A stretch of 37,195 nt of DNA, taken from assembly GCA_910587155.1 (NCBI GenBank), contig CAJULA010000028.1, positions 1 to 37,195 on the forward strand, in the 5' to 3' direction. Position numbers and translations under genes: made by a program. Shown piece after piece: positions 31,116 to 37,195 of this stretch. This stretch comes from an uncultured Lachnospiraceae bacterium. GTDB lineage: Bacteria > Bacillota > Clostridia > Lachnospirales > Lachnospiraceae. Each line of letters opens with the position of its first letter. Positions within the stretch are counted from its first letter, which is position 1. Under the pieces are notes generated by a model. That model ran no database searches, was not told where the DNA came from, and saw only the letters and a program-made list of their open reading frames with translations.

Positions 31116-32822
31116 TTATGCCAGTGCGTCAACCAGTTTCTTCACTGCAGCCAGTGCTTCGTCCGGAAGCTTGTCATAGCCTTCCTTCTTGGTTGCGAAG
31201 CCTTCCACTGCGTCAACACGGTTCTGCATAGCGTTCTTGAGTGCTGCCGCATATTCTTTATCATTTAAGTCAGGGGTAAAGTCTCCTGTCTTGCCGGACC
31301 AGTCATTCATGATCTCGATATCGTCAAACGGTCCCCATTTCTCAAAGTTAGCCTTGCCTTCCACAATCGTCTCCAGGATTCCGAGCGTATCGGCCGGTTT
31401 TACCTTCTTGCCCATGAAATCACCGGTGTTCACGATATAGCATGCCACGTTCTTCTCTTCCACCAGTTTTTTGAACTTCTCATAGTCATGTACGAGAGGA
31501 TAGGTTCTGAACGGGTTTGCATAAGGCACGATACGCAGCGCGTTCAGGTCAGTACCTGCCGCAACACGCTCTGCAGTGGAAGTCTTGGTCGCCAGGGTAG
31601 CGCCCATAACGGATGCCAGTGCAGCACCTTTTAATTTCAGTACCGGAGGAATGGTCGGGTCTTTCATAATCCAGAAGATAGCGTTAACGGGTGCTTCGAT
31701 CTTGTCAACACGGTTGGGAGACCATAATTTGGACTTGATCGCACGGCCGTTGCCGTTTCTCACATCCTCTGTCACAAGCTGAATCTTGCCGTTCTCATCC
31801 AGTGTGCAGGAGCAGTTCTGTGCGGACAGAAGATAAGTATTGTCCGGGCAGCCTGTCGGATAATCTGCCGTCTTATCAAAATAAGTAGGCTCCAGCGCTA
31901 CGGAAGAACAGGTATCGGTATTGATGATAAACGCATCGTCATGCAGAACGGTGATCGGATATTTGCCGCCGTGTTTTGCATGGGTCAGCGTGGATTTCCC
32001 GGAACCTGACAGACCATATACGGAAGCAACAAACTTGGAACCGTCGGCAAGGGTATACTCTTTCTGTCCGCCGTGGCAGGAAGCATAGCCGTTTCTGTTG
32101 GCAAGAGCCCATGCCATGGTCAGCGTGCCTTTCTTATGCTCGCCGAAATATCTCATACCGAGAATAGCCGCACAGTTCTGATTGGTATCAAAATAGCACA
32201 GAGTAAGCGGATCGCTCAGGCAGCTGTAATCCACATCCGGTGCATCATGAGGTGCCCACTGCGGATCGGAGAAGATATAGATGTCAGGCTCTTTGCCGTC
32301 GCCGATCGGCCTGGAGTTCTTGTACATCTTCACATATTCATCGGACATATACTGGAAGTTCAGCATCCAGTTGTAAAGGATATTCTCTTCTCCTTCGGGA
32401 ATGAGGAGATGTGCCTTTGCCATGAATTCCGGATCCAGACCGATAAAGCACTCCGCATGGTACATCGTTTTCCAGCGTGTCTCATAAACGGCATCCATGA
32501 CTACCTTGTCAAGCTTCGCCTCATCCACGCCGGGCTCGCCTTTGATACGGCGTGCTGCCGCATAACGTCCGGTAACGGCACCGTCATTGAATAAAAGAAC
32601 CTTCGCATCTCTCTCAAGACCGAACTCTTCTCCGTGGTATACAGGCATGTCTGTCACAACCGTTCCGGGAGAGTTTTTAGCTAATTCATAAGCTTCCTTC
32701 AACGTGTTTACCTTTACCACATTGTTTCCGTAAAAAGCGGCTTCAACGATGGAACGGGTCTTGGAGAAACCCGGCTTTCCTGCTCCGATCTCACTGAGCG
32801 GATAATACGCTTTTGTTGACAT
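31116..32822 (-). CDS. pckA: phosphoenolpyruvate carboxykinase (ATP)
   Basis: This 568-residue enzyme interconverts oxaloacetate plus ATP with PEP, CO2 and ADP. In gut anaerobes it runs either way, in gluconeogenesis or CO2 fixation. The kinase-1 P-loop is GLSGSGKST (about residues 270-278). It is followed by the metal-binding VLHDDAFIIN, and preceded by AAILGMRYFGEHKKG and TMAWALANRNGYASCHGG. The ATP form is indicated by the P-loop type and the TSTAERVA segment. GGAGG lies directly upstream of ATG 32822. The length is somewhat greater than the E. coli enzyme. It has its own promoter, a structured leader and a terminator. Confidence 0.96.
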   Translation of the reverse strand: MSTKAYYPLSEIGAGKPGFSKTRSIVEAAFYGNNVVKVNTLKEAYELAKNSPGTVVTDMPVYHGEEFGLERDAKVLLFNDGAVTGRYAAARRIKGEPGVDEAKLDKVVMDAVYETRWKTMYHAECFIGLDPEFMAKAHLLIPEGEENILYNWMLNFQYMSDEYVKMYKNSRPIGDGKEPDIYIFSDPQWAPHDAPDVDYSCLSDPLTLCYFDTNQNCAAILGMRYFGEHKKGTLTMAWALANRNGYASCHGGQKEYTLADGSKFVASVYGLSGSGKSTLTHAKHGGKYPITVLHDDAFIINTDTCSSVALEPTYFDKTADYPTGCPDNTYLLSAQNCSCTLDENGKIQLVTEDVRNGNGRAIKSKLWSPNRVDKIEAPVNAIFWIMKDPTIPPVLKLKGAALASVMGATLATKTSTAERVAAGTDLNALRIVPYANPFRTYPLVHDYEKFKKLVEEKNVACYIVNTGDFMGKKVKPADTLGILETIVEGKANFEKWGPFDDIEIMNDWSGKTGDFTPDLNDKEYAAALKNAMQNRVDAVEGFATKKEGYDKLPDEALAAVKKLVDALA

Positions 32823-32853
32823 ATGATGTCCTCCTTATATAAATGTGTATTTG

Positions 32854-32888
32854 ATATCGGCCCCATCCCCAAAACAGAAGGCCGATAT
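32854..32888 (-). other. hairpin in the pckA 5' untranslated region
   Basis: ATATCGGCC and GGCCGATAT pair perfectly (9 pairs, 17-base loop) about 30 bases upstream of the pckA start codon. There is no T-run, so it is not a terminator. It could affect mRNA stability or translation. Confidence 0.5.
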
Positions 32889-32899
32889 ATGCAATGTGC

Positions 32900-32923
32900 G
32901 GTACTCCCAGGTTCTGGTATACC
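32900..32923. promoter_or_regulatory. dyad at the pckA transcription start (candidate operator)
   Basis: On the minus strand GGTATACCAGAACCTGGGAGTACC has outer arms GGTA/TACC and inner arms CCAG/CTGG. It begins at the predicted start site. It includes the GGTATACC palindrome, which also occurs upstream of citrate synthase. Confidence 0.45.
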
Positions 32924-32929
32924 TTGTAC

Positions 32930-32958
32930 ATTATCTCAAAACAGCAGAAAAAAGTCAA
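32930..32958 (-). promoter_or_regulatory. promoter of pckA
   Basis: TTGACT (32953-32958), 17 bases, GATAAT (32930-32935). The predicted start near 32923 gives a leader of about 100 bases. Confidence 0.7.
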
Positions 32959-33151
32959 TAGTATCGTCAATCCATTTGCGGAAACGTAACTTTCCGCTTT
33001 CTTCTTTTTGCCAGTTTCATACATGCAATTGTATTATTACTCATATCGCACAGACAAAGCGTCGCAGGTCTCCCGGATAAGTCTTCGCAATTTTCAAAAC
33101 AAACTCGTTCCCTTTCCCTGCTTCTGCCCCTGTGAACGTAAAAGCTGTACA

Positions 33152-34969
33152 CTACACCTCTCTTGTAGCCTCCTGCAGCCATGCCCGCTCCTCCTCTGTC
33201 AGATAAGGCGAGATCTTCTCATACACCTCACGATGGTAGCCGTTCAAGGCTTCCCGCTCACGCTCCGGCATCTGCCGGGGCAGGATACCGTCCAGATCTA
33301 TGGGCACCCAGGTCAGAGGAGCAAACTCCATAAACTGTCCGTCGCCCGTCCGGAAGGCTTCTCTCACTTCCAGTACATTCTCCGTACGGATTCCGTATCT
33401 GTCCTCCAGATAGACACCGGGTTCATCGGTGACGATCATACCGGCCTCCAGCACTGCCTCCGGCACATTTTTCTCATATCTCCATCGGATATTCTGAGGG
33501 CCCTCATGGACATTGAGCATATAGCCCACGCCATGGCCCGTCCCGCATTTATAGTCCATCCCCAGATCCCAGAGCGGCCCCCTGGCCAGGATATCCAGGT
33601 TACGCCCGGTACAGCCGTGGAGAAATCTGGCCCCTGCCAGCCGCAGCATACCGGTCGCCACCGCGGTAAAACGCTCTTTCACCTCCTGTGGGATCTCTCC
33701 CAGTATGACGGTTCTTGTCACATCCGTGGTTCCGCCCAGATACTGTCCTCCGGAGTCTGCCAGCAGCATCCCTTCGGCGGACAGCGACGCCGCGTCCTTT
33801 TCTGTGGCTTCGTAATGCATCATGGCTGCATTTTCTTTGTAGGCGCTGATCGTGGGAAACGAGACATCAAGAAATTCCGGAATCCCCTGGCGCAGGCTGT
33901 CAAGATACCTGGCGGCATCATACTCTGTCAGCTCCTCTTTGCCCGCCGTCTGCTTGAGCCAGTAAATAAATTTGGTCACGGCGATACTGTCTTTTAAATA
34001 AATCTTACGGATATAGGAAAGCTCTGTTTCGGTCTTGACCGCTTTGAGCGCTTCGACAGGGCTGCTGCCCTCCCGGCAGTTCCCATATGCCCAGAAGAGC
34101 CGGTACATGGTATAGCTGACATTACGGTCATCATAGAAAAGGATGCCCCGCTTTGCCGGCCCCGGCGCAAAATATTCCCGAAGGAACGGTATGATGCTGA
34201 AATAGTCCCGGATCACCACACCGGCCTCTTTCATGCTCTCCAGAGTCTCCCGCTGCAGGGAACGGGCCTGCAGAAAGATATAAGCCTCCTTTTCCGTGAG
34301 AAATCCATAGGACATCAGCACCGGATTATAAGCCACATCATTGCCCCGCAGATTAAAGAGCCACATCAGATCGTCCAGTCTGCTGATAAACAGGGCAGAG
34401 GCTTTTTCCTCTTTCATCTTATTTCTCACAGCCGAGAGCTTCTCCGCCACACTCAGCCCGCAGTACTGCACGGGAACGGTTTCTGCCCTGCTGCACGGAA
34501 ACGATGGCCGCTCCTGCCATATGGTGTCCACCAGATCCCGTTCAAAAACGATGTTGATCTGTTTTTCCGAAAGTGCCGTCTCCAGCTGCTTTCCAAAACG
34601 GGCAGTCACAGTCCTGCCATCAAAGCCAAGCCTCTGCCCTTCCCACATATGCCGGCGCAGATAATCCGGAATATCCGGCACCCCTGCTTCCTGCATCCGA
34701 AACAGCTGGATCCCCGTATCTTCCAGTTCTTTCTGTGCCTGTACGAAATAGCGCCCGTCCGTCCAGAGTCCCGCTTCCTCCTGGGAAACCACCAGCGTAC
34801 CGTTGGAACCGGTAAAACCGGACAAAAATTCCCTGGCCTTGAAATAATCGCTTACATATTCCGAATTATGGTAATCTGCGGTGGGAATCAGATAATAATC
34901 CACGCCCGCTTCACGCATGGCAGTACGCAGCATCCGCAGCCTCTGCCTGATCACTTTTTTATCTGTCAT
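33152..34969 (-). CDS. M24 family aminopeptidase P (Xaa-Pro aminopeptidase)
   Basis: This protein is 605 residues from ATG 34969 and is supported by GAGG 7 bases upstream. An ATG at 35005 gives 617 residues but would overlap the promoter -10 box. Two N-terminal creatinase-like domains (YYLIPTADYHNSEYVSDYF; FTGSNGTLVVSQEEAGLWTD) are followed by the pita-bread catalytic domain. Its metal ligands are visible in DSGGQYLGGTTDVTRT, GTGHGVGYMLNVHEGP, VTDEPGVY and RTENVLEVRE. It removes N-terminal residues preceding proline and is cytosolic. It is the long, three-domain form related to eukaryotic XPNPEP1. The gap to pckA (32959-33151) shows no gene or clear terminator. Confidence 0.95.
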   Translation of the reverse strand: MTDKKVIRQRLRMLRTAMREAGVDYYLIPTADYHNSEYVSDYFKAREFLSGFTGSNGTLVVSQEEAGLWTDGRYFVQAQKELEDTGIQLFRMQEAGVPDIPDYLRRHMWEGQRLGFDGRTVTARFGKQLETALSEKQINIVFERDLVDTIWQERPSFPCSRAETVPVQYCGLSVAEKLSAVRNKMKEEKASALFISRLDDLMWLFNLRGNDVAYNPVLMSYGFLTEKEAYIFLQARSLQRETLESMKEAGVVIRDYFSIIPFLREYFAPGPAKRGILFYDDRNVSYTMYRLFWAYGNCREGSSPVEALKAVKTETELSYIRKIYLKDSIAVTKFIYWLKQTAGKEELTEYDAARYLDSLRQGIPEFLDVSFPTISAYKENAAMMHYEATEKDAASLSAEGMLLADSGGQYLGGTTDVTRTVILGEIPQEVKERFTAVATGMLRLAGARFLHGCTGRNLDILARGPLWDLGMDYKCGTGHGVGYMLNVHEGPQNIRWRYEKNVPEAVLEAGMIVTDEPGVYLEDRYGIRTENVLEVREAFRTGDGQFMEFAPLTWVPIDLDGILPRQMPEREREALNGYHREVYEKISPYLTEEERAWLQEATREV

Positions 34970-35003
34970 AAAACTGCCTCTTTCCTGTATTTGCTTTTTA
35001 TCC

Positions 35004-35033
35004 ATTATAATATCCTTTTCCTGTATTTTACAA
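35004..35033 (-). promoter_or_regulatory. promoter of the aminopeptidase P gene
   Basis: TTGTAA (35028-35033), 18 bases, perfect TATAAT (35004-35009). The -10 box overlaps the upstream ATG at 35005, which supports the downstream start at 34969. AAATACAGGAAA occurs twice, at 34981-34992 and 35018-35029, on either side of the -10 box. Confidence 0.6.
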
Positions 35034-35203
35034 GTCTATTAATTTTTTCTAAAAGATTATATTTTTTCTTGCATACCCTTTATGTCTCATGATATCATAA
35101 AATAATTCATTTCGTAAAAGTGACTTTTGTCATTTCTTGTTATGGATCTGTTCTTTCACTATCCGGCATACTTAAAATCAGTGTGGAGCACAGCGGATAC
35201 GGG

Positions 35204-35222
35204 ATACCCCGGAGGGTATACC
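35204..35222. promoter_or_regulatory. palindromes upstream of citrate synthase (candidate operator)
   Basis: ATACCC-CGGA-GGGTAT (35204-35219) overlaps GGTATACC (35215-35222), which is followed by TT. The same GGTATACCTT decamer lies at the pckA start. The wider 35034-35308 region is AT-rich and contains no gene. No consensus promoter for citrate synthase is convincing. Confidence 0.4.
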
Positions 35223-35308
35223 TTATATAAGTATTGCTAAACTCTCATAATCTGAAAATATCCGGGAAGTTATAAGTCAAATTTTTACGGAAAGGTGGCG
35301 AGCATTTT

Positions 35309-36676
35309 ATGGACCACAATATCTATTCAACCATTACACCGGAGATTCTTGCACTGGCGGAGCTCAGCAGGGAGGCGGGAAATATAGACCCGGCTCTCTA
35401 TACAAAATACAATGTGAACAGGGGACTCCGGGACTTAAACGGCAAAGGTGTCCTGACAGGCCTGACCAATATTTCAGATGTACGCGCAACCGAGGTGATC
35501 GACGGCAAGACGGTTCCCACACACGGCCATCTGTTTTACCGGGGTTATGATATCAAGGATCTGGTAACAGGCTTTACCACTGAGAAGCGTTTCGGCTATG
35601 AAGAAGTTACCTATCTGCTTCTCTTCAATAAACTGCCCAATCCGCAGGAGCTGGAAGATTTTACCCGCCTGCTGTCCGATTACCGCAGTTCCCTGCCCAC
35701 CCACTTCGTCAGGGATATTATCATGAAAGCGCCCAGCCGGGATATGATGAACACACTGGCCAGGAGCGTACTGACACTGTATTCCTATGATGAGCTGGCA
35801 GACGATACCTCCATCCCCAACGTACTGCGCCAGTGCCTGGAACTGATCAGTCTGTTTCCCCTGCTGTCCATTTACGGATATCAGGCATATAATCATTATC
35901 ATAACGGCGACAGCCTCTATGTCCACCAGCCCAGACCGGAGCTTTCCACGGCGGAAAATATCCTGCATATTCTCCGGCCTGACAGTTCCTACACCCCTCT
36001 GGAAGCCAAACTGCTGGACATTGCCCTGGTGATCCATATGGAGCACGGAGGCGGCAACAACTCCTCTTTTACGACCCACGTAGTATCCTCCACGATGACC
36101 GATACATATTCCGTGATCGCTGCCGCCATCGGTTCGCTCAAGGGTCCCCGCCATGGCGGTGCCAATATCAAGGTCGTACAGATGTTTGATGATATGATGG
36201 AACAGATTTCCGACTGGACAGATGAGGAAGAGGTGGGGAATCATCTTCGCAGGCTTCTGCATAAAGAGGCGTTTGACCGGGCAGGGCTGATCTACGGCGT
36301 GGGTCACGCAATCTACTCCAAATCAGACCCCAGAGCCGAAATCTTCCGTTCTTTCGTCCAGAAGCTCTCGGAGGAAAAGGGGCTGCAGAAGGAGTTTGCC
36401 CTGTACTCGCTTGTGGAAAGGCTGGCTCCTCAGGTCATCGCCCAGGAGCGCCAGATGTTCAAAGGCGTCAGCACCAATGTGGATTTCTACTCCGGCTTTG
36501 TTTACAAGATGCTGAATCTGCCCACGGAACTGTATACCCCGATCTTTGCCATCGCCCGTATCGCCGGATGGAGCGCGCACAGACTGGAAGAGCTTGCCAC
36601 CAACGGTAAGATCATGCGTCCGGCCTACAAAACACTCTGTACCGACCAGATCTATGTGCCAATGGCAAAGCGGTAA
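35309..36676 (+). CDS. citrate synthase (citrate/2-methylcitrate synthase family)
   Basis: This 455-residue enzyme condenses acetyl-CoA with oxaloacetate. Active-site regions are visible: the HMEHGGGNNSSFTTHVVSST block, GSLKGPRHGGAN, the YGVGHAIYSKSDPRAEI histidine segment, and STNVDFYSGFVYKMLNLP carrying the catalytic Asp and Arg neighbourhood. The N-terminal DPALYTKYNVNRGLRDLNGK and the overall length are typical of the clostridial branch, which is longer than E. coli GltA by an N-terminal extension. AAAGGTGG lies about 11 bases before ATG 35309. It is divergent from aminopeptidase P. It has its own terminator. With pckA nearby, this corner of the window handles oxaloacetate supply and use. 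Use as a 2-methylcitrate synthase cannot be excluded. Confidence 0.94.
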   Translation: MDHNIYSTITPEILALAELSREAGNIDPALYTKYNVNRGLRDLNGKGVLTGLTNISDVRATEVIDGKTVPTHGHLFYRGYDIKDLVTGFTTEKRFGYEEVTYLLLFNKLPNPQELEDFTRLLSDYRSSLPTHFVRDIIMKAPSRDMMNTLARSVLTLYSYDELADDTSIPNVLRQCLELISLFPLLSIYGYQAYNHYHNGDSLYVHQPRPELSTAENILHILRPDSSYTPLEAKLLDIALVIHMEHGGGNNSSFTTHVVSSTMTDTYSVIAAAIGSLKGPRHGGANIKVVQMFDDMMEQISDWTDEEEVGNHLRRLLHKEAFDRAGLIYGVGHAIYSKSDPRAEIFRSFVQKLSEEKGLQKEFALYSLVERLAPQVIAQERQMFKGVSTNVDFYSGFVYKMLNLPTELYTPIFAIARIAGWSAHRLEELATNGKIMRPAYKTLCTDQIYVPMAKR

Positions 36677-36713
36677 AAAGTAGTAATCCTCTTTGAAGTA
36701 ACATAAAATTTAG

Positions 36714-36755
36714 GGCTGACCTGGACATTACTTTCCAGTCAGCCTGCTCTTTTTT
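36714..36755 (+). terminator. rho-independent terminator of citrate synthase
   Basis: GGCTGAC-C-TGGA pairs with TCCA-GTCAGCC (11 pairs, one bulge, 8-base loop), followed by TGCTC and T6. Confidence 0.85.
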
Positions 36756-36773
36756 AATGTAGGAATATCAGTG

Positions 36774-36914
36774 TTAACTGCAATCCGAATTGTAAATTCT
36801 TTTAAGAAAAAGACAGAAGGATGCCCCTTGATATTCCGCCGAACCAATCCCCACAGAATTCAGCTCCCTTGCCATCTCCTTGCCAATATTCATCATAGAC
36901 GTTAATTCCGTCAT
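36774..36914 (-). pseudogene. TfoX C-terminal-domain-like remnant (46 codons)
   Basis: The minus strand from ATG 36914 (GGAAGGAG 5 bases upstream) encodes MTELTSMMNIGKEMARELNS, then VGIGSAE. This matches the start of TfoX C-terminal-domain proteins (LT.L.NIGK..A.EL..VGI.SAE). After residue 27 the match fades (FLKRIYNSDC loosely fits), and it stops at 46 residues, about half the family length. It may be a truncated or decayed gene. It is AT-rich and faces the citrate synthase terminator. Confidence 0.5.
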
Positions 36915-36930
36915 ATCTTCTCCTTCCATC

Positions 36931-37058
36931 TTAACAATAAAAACGATGTTCTGATTGAAATGCTACCGGTTTAGATTGCCCGTCTTTTATTGGATGATCG
37001 CGACACAAGACCTGATCTTCTGAAAGAATTTTTTCATCTTCAAGCCCTTCTCCATCAA
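36931..37058 (-). pseudogene. orphan open frame without start codon (gene fragment)
   Basis: About 43 codons are open with protein-like composition (IDGEGLEDEKILSEDQVLCR, then DHPIKDGQSKPVAFQSEHRF) and end at a TAA. There is no ATG in frame and no ribosome binding site. It reads like the tail of a lost gene. I do not recognise the family. Confidence 0.3.
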
Positions 37059-37195
37059 TTATTTTCTATTTGGCTTTCTTTTGATACTTAATAACTTCAT
37101 GAAATCATCAAACATTGATGTATCTGTCGGCTCAAACATAATCCATTTTCCATCATGGTAAGTTTTAGCTTCATCATATATTCTTTGAACCTCCG
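37059..37195 (-). CDS. DUF3788-like protein, C-terminal end only (5' part beyond window)
   Basis: The last 44 codons of a minus-strand gene enter from the right edge and stop at TAA 37059-37061. The sequence contains EVQRIYDEAKTYHDGKWIMF and ends MKLLSIKRKPNRK. The pattern of a YD.AK.YHDGKW helix-strand and a final KLL.IK.KP tail resembles the C-terminus of DUF3788 proteins, as far as I remember them. The function is unknown. Being partial, it supports no more than the family suggestion. Confidence 0.55.
   Translation of the reverse strand, partial: EVQRIYDEAKTYHDGKWIMFEPTDTSMFDDFMKLLSIKRKPNRK

Noticed and set aside
32967..33077. A possible 25-residue basic peptide upstream of pckA
   Set aside because: There is no ribosome binding site, and its 3' end overlaps the pckA -35 region. 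Composition alone is not enough.
1..37195. CRISPR arrays, tRNA or rRNA genes, insertion sequences, integrases
   Set aside because: I saw no regularly spaced repeats, no tRNA cloverleaf or rRNA sequence, and no transposase or integrase motifs. The hairpin at 17876-17921 was considered as a transposon end but has no partner or target duplication.

Overview
The window looks like chromosomal DNA of an anaerobic Clostridia species, most likely a Lachnospiraceae gut bacterium. The evidence is a T-box-controlled pheST operon, a SpoIID-family protein, ATP-dependent PEP carboxykinase, a probable Firmicutes-type 6S RNA, GGAGG-type ribosome binding sites, and promoters close to TTGACA-N17-TATAAT. Nearly every gene is on the minus strand. 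The exceptions are a small HTH regulator (about 7001) and citrate synthase (35309).

Layout, left to right. (1) 1-6000: an SH3-domain membrane protein running off the left edge, a TtcA-like PP-loop enzyme, and two methyl-accepting chemotaxis proteins, each with its own promoter. (2) 6027-7345: an unrecognised 245-residue protein divergent from an XRE-type regulator, closed by a strong hairpin terminator. (3) 7366-17025: a compact, GC-rich, one-strand module of contractile-injection-system (CIS) baseplate and assembly genes. In transcription order these are a protein with an N-terminal YYPGK motif, a one-helix membrane protein, two baseplate-J-like proteins, a tail-protein-I-like protein, a DUF4255 (Pvc16-type) protein and a tandem AAA+ ATPase (Pvc15-type). 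No sheath, tube, spike, gp25 or tape-measure gene is in the window. Three reading-frame breaks fall in this module: a G9 tract, an A6 run and a truncated baseplate gene. I saw none in the surrounding genes. (4) 17091-17990: an AT-rich pair, an 87-residue unknown and an XRE antitoxin-like protein, with a palindromic operator inside its promoter. (5) 17994-24477: T-box leader-pheS-pheT-M18 aminopeptidase-queA, probably one transcript. (6) 24548-30646: a hybrid sensor kinase with two receiver domains, a YihY/BrkB membrane protein and a SpoIID-family protein. (7) 30733-36755: a probable 6S RNA, pckA, an M24 aminopeptidase P, and divergent citrate synthase. (8) 36774-37195: AT-rich fragments (a TfoX-C-like remnant, an orphan open frame, and the 3' end of a DUF3788-like gene).

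The most unusual content is the sheath-less CIS module with its homopolymer frameshifts. It is either a decaying or phase-variable injection machine, or one half of a system whose tube and sheath genes lie elsewhere in the genome. Smaller leads are a 10-base palindromic motif (GGTATACCTT) shared by the pckA and citrate synthase upstream regions, a repeat-hairpin-repeat element between pheT and the M18 gene, and the self-regulated antitoxin-like gene with no recognisable toxin.
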